From positions 1-35,780 of the forward strand of contig JAJYRA010000011.1 in assembly GCA_021794355.1 (NCBI GenBank): a stretch of 35,780 nucleotides of DNA. Direction: 5' to 3'. The notes beneath the pieces are model-generated. The model saw only the letters and a list, made by a program, of their open reading frames with translations, was not told the origin of the DNA and made no database searches. Positions 10,426 through 19,206 of this stretch are shown here, one piece after another. Each line of letters begins with the position of its first letter. Positions within the stretch are counted from its first letter, which is position 1. The DNA is from Thermoplasmata archaeon. GTDB lineage: Archaea; Thermoplasmatota; Thermoplasmata; Thermoplasmatales; Thermoplasmataceae. The position numbers and the translations under genes are program-made.

Positions 10426-10585
10426 GTATTTACATGTTTCGCTTCGGTAAAACGTGTATTATCCGATGTCTTCAAATGGTTTCTGGGGAACTATGTACCT
10501 AAAAGGAGAGGATCTGGTATTTAGGAATTTTCAGACTTATTATTCATGTAAAGTCACGAAAATAAGAATTGGTTGATCGATAGAA

Positions 10586-13363
10586 TTATAAAAGACTCAT
10601 CATATTAGCATTGAACTGCTCGTCGAATAGCTTTGACATGTGCTCAATAGAATCCTCCCTACCAAAATTTAAATTTTCTTCCTCCTTCATAAATGACTTC
10701 TTTAAGATGCTCAAGAGTAATTCAGATGTTGAAACAATTTCTTTCAGAGGTTTATTTTTCGATGTATAACCCTTTATTTTGTTTACCACCTCAGAAATCT
10801 TCCTATTAAATTCAATTGAACCTCCGACTAAATAATTCCACTGTATTACATTCCTCAAGACCAGTGCAGATGGTCTAGAACCTCCGTCTTTATACGCGAA
10901 GAGTAAACCTATAGAAGACTTTTCCTTTAATATTGATTTTATGCCTGTAATACTATTCCATGCTAGAAATTGTATGTATTTTTCTGGCTGCACAATGAGA
11001 CCCGATACGTTTCTAAGTCTTAAAGCGAGACCTGAATCGGTCACTATAAATTCACAATTGTAAACATGATCTCCACAAATTAAGTGGAAACTTTCAAAGT
11101 AGTTTTCTGGCGTCAATTCTGATAAATTTTGAAAGGCTAAATTTGCTACCTCTCTTTCTTTATTTTTTAGAAATTTTAGGATATTTTTTTTATTCCCAGT
11201 TTTTGAGTAGAAATAAATGATCAAATTCAAAATATTCTCATTACTGCTTGTTTCGTACTTTTCCAGTTCTGATTCGTTTGAAAGAAAGTACTCTTCCGAG
11301 AGCTCCATACCAACGTACTTGAGTTCTTCTCTACCACTTTGGAGAAACTCTTGTCCAGTCTCTAAACCAAGGGCTTTCAGTGAGGGATTCAACCACGGTA
11401 GGGCAATTATTGTTGATGATGGTGCATACCACCATTCATCGAAAATGTCACCGCTTTCAAATAGTATTCTCTTCAGCTTCCGGAAAGAAATTTCCCCTCC
11501 GCAATACCTTATTACTCCAGAGTAAGTTGCCAGGCTCTTTCCAAGATCCCCGCTGCTTTCCATTTTTCTCCAAATTTTATTTTCTAGCCTTTTTCTATCC
11601 AATCGCCTGAGACTTCTTAGATAAGACATGTCTCCTTCTAAACTGACTTCTTTGTCCTCTTGGGAAACGAACAATTCAAATATTGTATCAAAAGAGCTTA
11701 GGTCGCCAAGTTTAGAAAGGGAGTCAGAAGCCTGAATTTTCATATCTTCCGTATCAATATTACTCATCTGATCATCATAATTGAGGAAGGGTCGTATCTC
11801 GTTAATCATACAGGAATCCTTGAGATCCCCTAGTGTTTTAATTATTAGATATTTTAAGTAATCATCGTGGCTTTCATGAAGTACACTAATAAGTTTGTCC
11901 GTTACGCCTTCAGGTTTGAGAGTTGACATTGCATTTAAGGTGAATTTTAATTCATTCGTTACGGATGTGAATCCACCGGAACTCCCTTTATTCCTTTCGT
12001 AGATTAAATCAAAGAATTCCATTATATGATAGCCCATATCTTTCAATTCGAGCGTTGCAGAAACTTCGAACATGATCTTCAAAACATTATCCCATTGTGA
12101 GATATGCTTGGAGAGCTCACCTAATTTTTTTTCTATTTCTAGGACTCCATTGCGGGAAGCATTGGACCCCCGTCCTCTTGTATTTATTAGTATCTCATCT
12201 CTCTCGGCTTTAAGTTTATTACTCTCAATTATCATATCAGAATAATTTTTGAATATCCTATTGCCGTAAAGATCTGTTAATATTTCTAAAATCAATGGCC
12301 TATTGTCGAAGAATTCCATCGATTCCACTATTAGTTCAATATTTTCATAATACGTTTCTGTTTTCAGCTTTTCCTGAATAGACTGCAACATTTTAGTGTC
12401 ATATGGCTTAGTTCCTAGCGCTAAATATTCTAATGCAATCTTTCTTATCGTATGACTTTCATCGTTTAAACACACTTTTAAGAGGTCTTCTGACTTAGTG
12501 ATATATTTGTTAGGATATTCTATTAACCAATCAACCAAAAGTCTGTAACCTTTTTCCCTTAAACCTTCACCCAGACGTGGAAGTAAGGCTTCAATCAATT
12601 CGAAGTTATTTATCAATTTCAATTCCATTGAGTAACTTAAACCCTTTTCGATCTCATCCGGCACAAAGGACTGTAGAAATTTTTCAACAATGTAGGACTT
12701 TGAATTCTCAAGTTCCGGAACAACGGGTCCAGTATTCCAATAACCTGACGGAGGTTTAATAGCTCCTATAACTCTAATGAATTTTGAAAATTCCATTTCT
12801 GTTATCGAGTTCTTTGATTCCTTACCAAACAGAGATAATGCCTTAATAAGTTCATGATTAAGAGGGACTACAATTTCCCACCATTCCAAGTCTTTGTTAT
12901 CTAAGACTATCTCCGAATTTCTTGATGTTACTATCCACGAATTAAGATTTTTTCTTATTTTATGATTTACCTCATTAGTTATTTCTGTTGCCCCTTGGTT
13001 GAAAACATTCTGCGAAAACCATTTTACGTATTCCTCTCTCTGCCTATGTATCTGATTAAATGGGTTCTCACCCTGCTTTTTCATCAACTTTATTTTTCCA
13101 AATTTATCCTCAGCATCCCAAGATCCGTTACGCTTGGGGTAAATCCTATTTTTATAATCTTTTAATTCTAATATTATAGTATTACCTCTGAAATACAGGA
13201 TAGCATCTATCTGAGGGATATCTTTGACTCTCGGATCAATTATAATGTATTGCCTTTCATTTCCATACCTATTAAAATAAGTGTTCAATAGATCTATAAG
13301 CTCCTTTGCCTGCCTCTTTTCGTGCGAATATTCTAAATCATTACCTCTGTAAACTTCAAGCAT
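10586..13363 (-). CDS. NERD-domain protein with HEAT-like helical body and possible PH-like tail
   Basis: This 925-residue protein has an N-terminal NERD domain (about 14-125). This PD-(D/E)xK nuclease-like fold shows its usual signature: D53 in PQIDAIL, the ELK triad (66-68) in IILELKDYKNRI, and NPFNQ at 100-104. Residues about 240-760 are helical and leucine-rich with repeated amphipathic pairs, like HEAT/ARM repeats (for example PRLGEGLREKGYRLLVDWLI). Residues about 768-865 are beta-rich, with a tryptophan-containing strand pattern (IQFLAWNSITGIKSI) that resembles a bacterial PH-like domain; this last part is uncertain. ATG 13363 has a strong SD (GGAGG, complement of 13373-13377) and overlaps the 3' end of the radical SAM frame by 8 bases. 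The gene is A/T-rich compared with the core genes, suggesting transfer. Function unknown; a DNA-targeting defence role is inferred. Confidence 0.8.
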   Translation of the reverse strand: MLEVYRGNDLEYSHEKRQAKELIDLLNTYFNRYGNERQYIIIDPRVKDIPQIDAILYFRGNTIILELKDYKNRIYPKRNGSWDAEDKFGKIKLMKKQGENPFNQIHRQREEYVKWFSQNVFNQGATEITNEVNHKIRKNLNSWIVTSRNSEIVLDNKDLEWWEIVVPLNHELIKALSLFGKESKNSITEMEFSKFIRVIGAIKPPSGYWNTGPVVPELENSKSYIVEKFLQSFVPDEIEKGLSYSMELKLINNFELIEALLPRLGEGLREKGYRLLVDWLIEYPNKYITKSEDLLKVCLNDESHTIRKIALEYLALGTKPYDTKMLQSIQEKLKTETYYENIELIVESMEFFDNRPLILEILTDLYGNRIFKNYSDMIIESNKLKAERDEILINTRGRGSNASRNGVLEIEKKLGELSKHISQWDNVLKIMFEVSATLELKDMGYHIMEFFDLIYERNKGSSGGFTSVTNELKFTLNAMSTLKPEGVTDKLISVLHESHDDYLKYLIIKTLGDLKDSCMINEIRPFLNYDDQMSNIDTEDMKIQASDSLSKLGDLSSFDTIFELFVSQEDKEVSLEGDMSYLRSLRRLDRKRLENKIWRKMESSGDLGKSLATYSGVIRYCGGEISFRKLKRILFESGDIFDEWWYAPSSTIIALPWLNPSLKALGLETGQEFLQSGREELKYVGMELSEEYFLSNESELEKYETSSNENILNLIIYFYSKTGNKKNILKFLKNKEREVANLAFQNLSELTPENYFESFHLICGDHVYNCEFIVTDSGLALRLRNVSGLIVQPEKYIQFLAWNSITGIKSILKEKSSIGLLFAYKDGGSRPSALVLRNVIQWNYLVGGSIEFNRKISEVVNKIKGYTSKNKPLKEIVSTSELLLSILKKSFMKEEENLNFGREDSIEHMSKLFDEQFNANMMSLL

Positions 13364-13598
13364 AATTCTTTACCTCCGTTTCATAATTCCTGAGACGTTT
13401 AACAGCGATCGAAATTGAATGGGATGAATCCTCCATCTTCTTCTGAATTCCTTTTAGAAAGAACACTTCATTTTTATTCATCCATCTTGTTGCAATTACC
13501 TCTCTAGGAAATATTGGGGAAAACTGTATTCCCCCTTCATTGTTTTCGAAGCTGCTTGCTACATCAGTGCCGCGAAGAAGTGAGAGCGGGAAAATGCG
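13356..13598 (-). pseudogene. 3' continuation of the radical SAM reading frame after an in-frame amber codon
   Basis: The frame of the upstream radical SAM gene stays open for 80 codons after TAG 13601-13599. It begins RIFPLSLLRGT, which is the normal continuation of B12-type radical SAM proteins of this family (an FPL..LRGT segment after the last barrel strand). It ends at TGA 13358-13356, 8 bases into the NERD gene. Apart from the single TAG the reading frame is undamaged. The substitution is explained by one base change, for example TTG to TAG. So the full gene would be 14702-13356 (448 residues). Confidence 0.7.
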
Positions 13599-14702
13599 CT
13601 ATTTCTTGCATCCCATTTTGCTCAGTGAAAATACATCAGCAGTGAATGACTTCATTGACTGATTTGGCAAACCATATATGAGATGTGTTTCAAATCTAAC
13701 TTTTTTTGATACCAATGTTTCTATGGATTCTCGAACCTTCTGATGGTTGTTAACTCTCTTGATCGACCTCTGAACCTCAGTATCTAATGTCTGCACACCA
13801 CATTCCAGTTTTACGTCCATTGAAGCGAGGATGGTTATAATTGTTGAATCCAAGTGTTCAAATCTGGACTGTATACTAAATTCAACATCCGGAGTGATTG
13901 AAGCCATAAGCCTTAGAATCACAATCGACCTGTTTCTGTTTAGGAAGAATACTGGATCTAATACCGCGACTTTCCTTATATTCATTTCTTTAATTTTCCT
14001 CAATTCAAATGTCACAGTCTTAATGTCACTTTCAACTACGGTTCCGTTTGGGGATTTAAAAGCGCAAAATGTGCATCTGAATACACAGCCTCTTTGTGTC
14101 TGCCATCTTAAGAAATTACGTCCGAGCAGGGACATTTCAAGTTGCGGTTTGAAAAATGGAGAAGATTCAATTCCGCTAGAAGGAATTGCCAAGGTCTGAC
14201 CGAGCTTTTCTCTTTTCGTATAGATTCCTGGAAATGAAGGAGTTCTCTTTTCTTTAACAGATCTTACTATTTCAGCAAATGCAGATTCTCCATATCCCTT
14301 AACAAAATAGTCTGCAGTAGGAAATTCTTCTTTTAGTTCATTTCCTCCATACGTTATTTCAGGCCCTCCTAGGACGACAAGAGGTTTGCATCCAAATTCT
14401 TTTAATGAATAGAGGATCTTACCAACCGCTTCATTATTCCAAGCATACACCCCAATCCCAAGGATGTCTGGCATTATTGTCATTATTTGATGAATCGCAT
14501 CGCTTAAGTTATCTCTTACATCATATTCCACTAGTTCCACTTCTATTTTAGCAAAAGCCTCATCCACATTTTTAAGTTTGGAATAAATGTACCCCATTCC
14601 CAAAGGAGTCCTAGGGTCTTTTCTCCTATACCAATTAAACGATAATAGGACAATTTTCATTTTGCTCGTATTCATATCTTTTGTTTTAATTATGGAAGAC
14701 AT
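13599..14702 (-). CDS. B12-binding-type radical SAM protein (truncated by in-frame TAG)
   Basis: The frame gives 367 residues up to TAG. Residues about 15-150 form a cobalamin-binding-like Rossmann domain ending in the typical VVLGGPEITYGG (109-120), although the classical DxHxxG motif is not evident. The radical SAM domain follows, with the [4Fe-4S] cysteine triad C206, C210, C213 (GCVFRCTFC). Later barrel motifs include LECGVQTLD and LIYGLPNQS. Family members cleave SAM to make a 5'-deoxyadenosyl radical; the substrate here is unknown. The conserved sequence runs on in frame past the TAG, so this is either a recent nonsense mutant or a readthrough gene. ATG 14702 is used here; ATGs at 14675 and 14660 are alternatives, the last giving MKIVLLSF. 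It is the first gene of a coupled pair with the NERD protein. Confidence 0.75.
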   Translation of the reverse strand: MSSIIKTKDMNTSKMKIVLLSFNWYRRKDPRTPLGMGYIYSKLKNVDEAFAKIEVELVEYDVRDNLSDAIHQIMTIMPDILGIGVYAWNNEAVGKILYSLKEFGCKPLVVLGGPEITYGGNELKEEFPTADYFVKGYGESAFAEIVRSVKEKRTPSFPGIYTKREKLGQTLAIPSSGIESSPFFKPQLEMSLLGRNFLRWQTQRGCVFRCTFCAFKSPNGTVVESDIKTVTFELRKIKEMNIRKVAVLDPVFFLNRNRSIVILRLMASITPDVEFSIQSRFEHLDSTIITILASMDVKLECGVQTLDTEVQRSIKRVNNHQKVRESIETLVSKKVRFETHLIYGLPNQSMKSFTADVFSLSKMGCKK

Positions 14703-14739
14703 ATACCGACCGAGTTATCAGTCAGGAGAGATTACAGTA

Positions 14740-14781
14740 TCTTTATTATAATATACTATATAAATATGACTTTTCAGTCAT
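14740..14781 (-). promoter_or_regulatory. Promoter with adjacent inverted repeat for the radical SAM-NERD operon
   Basis: Read leftward, a long A/T box (complement of about 14742-14764, TTTATATAGTATATTATAA) precedes the radical SAM ATG by 40-60 bases. Immediately upstream of it, ATGACT (14766-14771) and AGTCAT (14776-14781) form a perfect 6-bp inverted repeat with loop TTTC, placed where a regulator would touch the BRE/TATA region. Confidence 0.4.
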
Positions 14782-14869
14782 TTTATCCAACCCGACATTA
14801 TCATTTTTTTCCTTGATTCAGTTTTGAATCTTATGTCCTGATCCCTTGGGTTTTACCACTATAATGTAG

Positions 14870-15118
14870 TCATCCCGAGCCGCTAAGAAGCGTAAGAATA
14901 GCGTAACTTACTATTCCAAGAGAATGTCAAAGTTGATCCTAAAATTGAAAATGCACCATAAATATAGAGATATCTCAGAAAGTATCCAAATGACCATAAC
15001 GAAAAACAAGGTGGGGGTTGCCATGAACACAAAAAACGCATTCCATGAAATCGCTCTCAGGGATAAATTCAGAATAGGTGCCTTCTCTAAATTAAAGGAA
15101 AAAATAGACCATATTTGA
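14870..15118 (+). pseudogene. Possible N-terminal remnant of a transposase
   Basis: The frame is open from just after TAG 14867-14869 to TGA at 15116-15118. The sequence NSVTYYSKRMSKLILKLKM followed by KYRDISESIQM and LRDKFRIGAFSKLKEKI loosely recalls the helix-turn-helix start of archaeal IS5-type transposases. An internal ATG at 14924 would give 64 residues. There is no downstream catalytic domain, and the opposite strand has a competing hydrophobic ORF that looks like a shadow. The rest of 14,703-15,242 holds only the promoter described at 14,740 and A/T-rich sequence. Confidence 0.25.
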
Positions 15119-15242
15119 TATTGCCCTATCATTGCAAAACGTGAGGTTTTAGATTATTTTTATTCAACCACTAATATATCTCAACATCATTTCATAAGGG
15201 TCGATAATCCATTCCTAGTTGTTAGGTTACCATTAATCCAAA

Positions 15243-15572
15243 CTATTTCTTTGTCTTTTTCTTCACGCCAGTGGATTTTGAACTCTTATTGACGCCTGAC
15301 CCCGTGGAGTTTTTAACTGATTTCACTGCTGGTTTAGTTTCTATTCCCAATTGTTTTTTCAGTTCATTTATAGTTCTTACTCCCTTAATCTTTTCCGAAG
15401 CTTCCGGTTCACCTATGTACAAAAGCCAGCTGGATAGGTGCCCTTCCTTCAAATGGTATTCCACACATAAAGAATCTATCTCTGATAATCTTTTAATTTC
15501 CCTTTTCAATTCTTTAAGATCCGATGCTGAACCAATTTCTATTCCGTAACTCTTAAAATAGAACTTATCCAT
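15243..15572 (-). CDS. Small DUF5752-like protein with Lys/Ser/Thr-rich tail
   Basis: From ATG 15572 the product has 109 residues. An ATG at 15665 opens a longer frame, but its extra 31 residues are hydrophobic and lie over the promoter. Residues 1-75 show the pattern of DUF5752-type domains: FYFKSYGIEI, a run of LKELKREIK, then EYHLKEGHLSSWLLYIGE with HL and W conserved. The C-terminal 35 residues are low complexity (Ser, Thr, Lys, ending KKKTKK), typical of a disordered nucleic-acid- or membrane-contacting tail. A TATA-like ACTTTTAAG (complement of about 15595-15606) is at leaderless distance. It is divergent from the DUF72 gene. Function unknown. Confidence 0.65.
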   Translation of the reverse strand: MDKFYFKSYGIEIGSASDLKELKREIKRLSEIDSLCVEYHLKEGHLSSWLLYIGEPEASEKIKGVRTINELKKQLGIETKPAVKSVKNSTGSGVNKSSKSTGVKKKTKK

Positions 15573-15692
15573 GATATCAATATAATACAATATAGACTTA
15601 AAAGTTACGGACTGTAGGTCGAGTATATAGCAAAGGATTAGGAAAGGAAAATTCAAAATCCTCATATAAATAGCAGGAGGAGATTAACTTAT

Positions 15693-16508
15693 ATGGGTTC
15701 TAAATCAGGCTTTTTTGTGGGATGTTCAGGATGGAGTTATGGAAAGTGGAAAGGTCCATTTTATCCCATAGGCACAAAAATGAAAGATATGCTACACCTG
15801 TATTCAGAAACCTTTAGTGCTGTGGAAATAGATTCAACTTTTTACGGGATTCCCTCCAGTGAAACGGTCAAGAATTGGTATGCCTCAACTGTAAAAGAAT
15901 TCGTTTGTTGCCCGAAACTGCCACGTTTAATAACCCATGATAAGAAACTGAGGCATTGCGAATCTGACCTAAGTGGTTTCATAGAAAGAATTCAGGGTCT
16001 CAAGGAAAAACTTGGACCCATCTTAATACAGCTTCCACCGTGGATGACCTATGATCACCACTTTAATGATCTCAATGAATTTGTGAGCATTCTCAATGAT
16101 GGTAATTTATTTGCAATGGAATTCAGAGACATGTCATGGTTCAGGGAAGATGTATTAAGAATCCTGAGGGAAAGGAATATAATTACTGTGTGGGCAGATA
16201 TCCCTTATGTAAAACCACCACCTTGGATTACGGGAAATTCAATATACCTCAGGCTGGTTGGAGATAGAAGTATAGGGGAAGATAAATTTGGAATCGTTGC
16301 TTTGGATAAAGGTGAAAATATAGTATACTGGGCAAACTTGTTGAGAAGAAGTGAGTTCGAGAAGGCTTACATATTCGCAAATAACCATTTCGAAGGGTTC
16401 TCACCCCTTACTGCCAATAAGATAATGGAGAGTCTTGCTTTGGAAATACCCAAATGGCCAAATTCCATGGGCGGAAATAATAACTCCGTGCAGAAAACCC
16501 TATTCTAA
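15693..16508 (+). CDS. DUF72 family protein (YecE-like)
   Basis: This 271-residue protein is close to the usual length of the family, which has a TIM-barrel-like fold and unknown activity. The opening FVGCSGWSYGKWKGPFYP is the hallmark DUF72 start. It is followed by FSAVEIDSTFYGIPS, then LGPILIQLPPW and FAMEFRDMSWF, and near the end YIFANNHFEGFSP (the conserved NNH..G segment). ATG 15693 has a strong SD, GGAGGAG at 15676-15682, 10 bases upstream, and an A/T box (GTATATAG, near 15620-15630) further up. A second TATA-like ATATAAATAG lies closer. It is monocistronic and divergent from the DUF5752-like gene. Confidence 0.93.
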   Translation: MGSKSGFFVGCSGWSYGKWKGPFYPIGTKMKDMLHLYSETFSAVEIDSTFYGIPSSETVKNWYASTVKEFVCCPKLPRLITHDKKLRHCESDLSGFIERIQGLKEKLGPILIQLPPWMTYDHHFNDLNEFVSILNDGNLFAMEFRDMSWFREDVLRILRERNIITVWADIPYVKPPPWITGNSIYLRLVGDRSIGEDKFGIVALDKGENIVYWANLLRRSEFEKAYIFANNHFEGFSPLTANKIMESLALEIPKWPNSMGGNNNSVQKTLF

Positions 16509-16643
16509 TTGGGTCTTTAGATGATCTTTTTCTAAGCTATAATATTCCCAATCACCATTCTTTGGAAAAATAGATGCCGTGAAACTGTTGAATTTTTCAA
16601 TCATAAAATAATATTAATTTCACAAATTTAACATTTAGAGTCT

Positions 16644-16655
16644 AAAATTATATAG
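16644..16655 (+). promoter_or_regulatory. TATA-like element of the VAT gene
   Basis: AAAATTATATAG is 21-32 bases upstream of ATG 16676, the normal leaderless spacing. This argues against the upstream in-frame GTG at 16655, which overlaps the box. Confidence 0.5.
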
Positions 16656-16675
16656 TGATTTGTGCTTATAGTAAT

Positions 16676-18919
16676 ATGTCAGGTTCGAATAATGATGGTA
16701 TTACACTAAGGGTCGCAGAAGCAAATGCTACAGATCCGGGCATGTCCAGAGTGAGGCTGGATGAGGATTCCAGATTTCAGTTAAACGTTGAAATCGGGGA
16801 TGTGGTAGAATTAGAGAAAAACAAAAAAACAGTGGGAAGGGTTTTCAGGTCAAGACCTGAAGATGAAAACAAGACGATCGTGAGAATCGACAGCGTTATG
16901 CGAAACAACTGCGGCGCTTCCATTGGCGATAAGGTAAAGGTAAGAAAGGTAAAAACAGAGGTAGCAGCTAGGGTAGTTCTTGCACCCATTATAAGAAAGG
17001 AACAGAGACTGAAGTTTGGAGAAGGAATAGATGATTTTGTCCAGAGGGCTCTCATAAGAAGACCGATGCTTGAACAGGATAATATAAGTGTTCCCGGTCT
17101 CACACTGGCCGGCCATTCAGGCTTACTCTTCAAAGTTGTTAAGACAATGCCTCCCAAGGTACCAATAGAAATTGGTGAGACCACAAAAATAGAAATACGT
17201 GAGGAGCCCGCCTCTGAGGTCCTTGAGGATGTTTCAAGAATAAGTTATGAGGATATCGGTGGTCTTTCGGATCAGCTGGGAAAGGTAAGGGAAATTATAG
17301 AACTACCACTGAAGCATCCGGAACTCTTCGAAAGACTGGGTATCAGGCCTCCAAAGGGGGTCCTACTTTTTGGCCCTCCGGGTACTGGCAAAACTTTAAT
17401 TGCAAGGGCCGTGGCCAATGAATCTGGAGCCAACTTCTTCTCCATAAATGGTCCAGAGATAATGAGCAAATATTATGGCCAGAGCGAGCAGAAACTCAGG
17501 GAAATATTCACGAATGCTGAAGAGAAGGAACCTTCCATAATTTTCATTGATGAGATAGATTCCATTGCACCCAAGAGGGAGGAGGTTCAGGGAGAGGTTG
17601 AAAGGAGAGTCGTTGCGCAACTTCTCACCCTGATGGATGGATTGAAGGAAAGAGGCCATGTTATTGTCATTGGAGCCACAAACAGGATAGATGCAGTGGA
17701 TCCGGCACTCAGAAGACCCGGCAGGTTCGACAGGGAGATAAATATCGGCGTTCCTGACAAGAAGGGAAGAAAGGAAATTCTTACCATACACTCAAGAGCA
17801 ATGCCACTGAACATGGACGAGGATTCAAAATCAGCGTTCCTGGATGAAATTGCAGACGTAACTTACGGCTTTGTGGGTGCCGATCTTGCTGCACTGGCCA
17901 GGGAATCTGCAATGAATGCCCTGAGAAGGTATCTTCCGGAGATCGATCTGGATAAACCCATACCAACGGATATTCTGGAGAAGATGGCCGTCATCGAGGA
18001 TGATTTCAGGGATGCCCTGAAATTAATAGAACCAAGCAGTCTCAGGGAGGTCATGGCTGAAATCCCTGATATTCACTGGGATGATATAGGTGGAATGGAG
18101 GATGTGAAGAGGGAGTTAAGAGAAAGTGTTGAACTGCCTCTCCTGAAACCTGAGGTTTTCAAGAAACTGGGTATCCGTGCTCCAAAGGGATTCCTTCTCT
18201 ACGGTCCTCCAGGTGTGGGAAAAACACTTCTTGCCAAGGCTGTGGCCAATGAAAGCAATGCAAACTTCATATCGGTGAAGGGTCCGGAGGTCCTGAGCAA
18301 ATGGGTTGGGGAAAGTGAAAAGGCGGTAAGGGAAATATTCAAGAAAGCAAAACAGGTTGCCCCTTCCATAGTCTTCCTTGATGAGATAGATTCTATTGCA
18401 CCCAGAAGGGGAGGCGGAGGCGATTCAGGAGTTACAGAAAGAATTGTTAACCAGTTGCTCACATCCATGGATGGTGTGGAGGTGCTTCAGGGCGTTGTCG
18501 TTATAGGTGCAACAAACAGGCCGGATATTCTTGACAGTGCTCTCATAAGGGCCGGCAGGTTTGATAAGATGATATATATTCCACCACCGGACAAGGAAGC
18601 AAGACTTAAAATCTTGAAGGTTCACACCAGAAACATGCCTCTCAACCAGGACATCAACCTTCAGAAGATAGCTGAAATAACCGACGGATATGTGGGAGCA
18701 GATCTGGAGAATCTGTGCCGTGAAGCAGGAATGATGGCATACAGGAATGATCCGGAGGCATCCCTGGTATCAAATGGGGATTTCACGAGGGCTATGAAGG
18801 TGATCAAGCCATCGGTCGATCAGGAAGTGATCAATTTCTATGAAAATATGGCCAAGAATATTGGGAAGAGTGTGAAGGAAAGAAGAAAACAGGTAGAGGA
18901 GTCGGGACTCTACAATTAA
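16676..18919 (+). CDS. vat: VAT, archaeal Cdc48/p97-type AAA ATPase
   Basis: This 747-residue hexameric ATPase unfolds proteins and feeds them to the proteasome or other partners in the cytosol. The N-domain (1-185) begins [20 protein letters not shown], as in Thermoplasma VAT. It contains the double-psi barrel (about 1-95) and the beta-clam half. Ring D1 has Walker A GPPGTGKT (233-240) and Walker B IFIDEID (289-295). Ring D2 has Walker A GPPGVGKT (510-517) and Walker B VFLDEID (566-572). Both arginine-finger regions (RRPGRFDR and RAGRFDK) are present. I chose ATG 16676 over an in-frame GTG at 16655 because the latter lies in the TATA box. The protein is intact and close to the 745 residues I recall for the Thermoplasma protein. 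Confidence 0.97.
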   Translation: MSGSNNDGITLRVAEANATDPGMSRVRLDEDSRFQLNVEIGDVVELEKNKKTVGRVFRSRPEDENKTIVRIDSVMRNNCGASIGDKVKVRKVKTEVAARVVLAPIIRKEQRLKFGEGIDDFVQRALIRRPMLEQDNISVPGLTLAGHSGLLFKVVKTMPPKVPIEIGETTKIEIREEPASEVLEDVSRISYEDIGGLSDQLGKVREIIELPLKHPELFERLGIRPPKGVLLFGPPGTGKTLIARAVANESGANFFSINGPEIMSKYYGQSEQKLREIFTNAEEKEPSIIFIDEIDSIAPKREEVQGEVERRVVAQLLTLMDGLKERGHVIVIGATNRIDAVDPALRRPGRFDREINIGVPDKKGRKEILTIHSRAMPLNMDEDSKSAFLDEIADVTYGFVGADLAALARESAMNALRRYLPEIDLDKPIPTDILEKMAVIEDDFRDALKLIEPSSLREVMAEIPDIHWDDIGGMEDVKRELRESVELPLLKPEVFKKLGIRAPKGFLLYGPPGVGKTLLAKAVANESNANFISVKGPEVLSKWVGESEKAVREIFKKAKQVAPSIVFLDEIDSIAPRRGGGGDSGVTERIVNQLLTSMDGVEVLQGVVVIGATNRPDILDSALIRAGRFDKMIYIPPPDKEARLKILKVHTRNMPLNQDINLQKIAEITDGYVGADLENLCREAGMMAYRNDPEASLVSNGDFTRAMKVIKPSVDQEVINFYENMAKNIGKSVKERRKQVEESGLYN

Positions 18920-18948
18920 ATTTTTAAGGGTTAAAGTCTTTCATTCCC

Positions 18949-19206
18949 ATGGCGTTCAGGAGATTTAAGAAGGTTTCAGGAAAATCCATAGCAACCAGCG
19001 ATGGTAGGATAGTCGGCAGGATCGTTGATTTCATAACCGATGAGGGTACCGGAAATATTGTGGAAATTCTCGCAGTACCGGCACCTGGCAAAATTGAGAA
19101 TCTAAAAAAAGATATTGACGGAAGATACATAATACCCTATTCTATCGTAAAACCAGGAGAGGATTTTCTGGTTGTTGATACGGAAAAGCTCAGAAGATTA
19201 AAGTGA
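18949..19206 (+). CDS. PRC-barrel domain protein
   Basis: This 85-residue protein is a single PRC-barrel: [20 protein letters not shown], then [30 protein letters not shown]. Such stand-alone proteins are common in archaea and are thought to act in RNA or ribosome-related processes or as adaptors; in this case nothing more can be said. The TATA-like TTAAATTTTTAAGG (18916-18929) overlaps the VAT stop codon and is 20-33 bases before ATG 18949. The gene thus has its own leaderless promoter while following VAT by only 29 bases. Its last 9 bases overlap the convergent aRF1 gene. Confidence 0.9.
   Translation: MAFRRFKKVSGKSIATSDGRIVGRIVDFITDEGTGNIVEILAVPAPGKIENLKKDIDGRYIIPYSIVKPGEDFLVVDTEKLRRLK

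Larger units (their letters stand above)
8876..10503 (-). mobile_element. Complete IS4/IS1634-superfamily insertion sequence
   Basis: The element is bounded by 11-bp perfect terminal inverted repeats: TTTAGGTACAT at 8876-8886 and ATGTACCTAAA at 10493-10503. It contains one intact leftward transposase gene whose stop codon lies inside the left repeat. A second exact copy of the right-end sequence occurs at 10405-10415, so the right boundary could be 88 bases further in. I see no clear target-site duplication with either boundary. The inner copy abuts an inverted copy and forms a palindrome over the transposase start. Confidence 0.75.

Noticed and set aside
13356-14702. Treating the radical SAM gene as naturally 367 residues long
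   Set aside because: The conserved family segment after the TAG and the coupling of its true frame end to the NERD start argue that the ancestral gene ran to 13356.
14911-15132. Leftward 73-codon hydrophobic ORF
   Set aside because: It mirrors the rightward transposase-like remnant and lacks its own promoter.
16655-16675. GTG start for VAT adding seven residues
   Set aside because: It overlaps the TATA-like box; the ATG at 16676 matches the family start.
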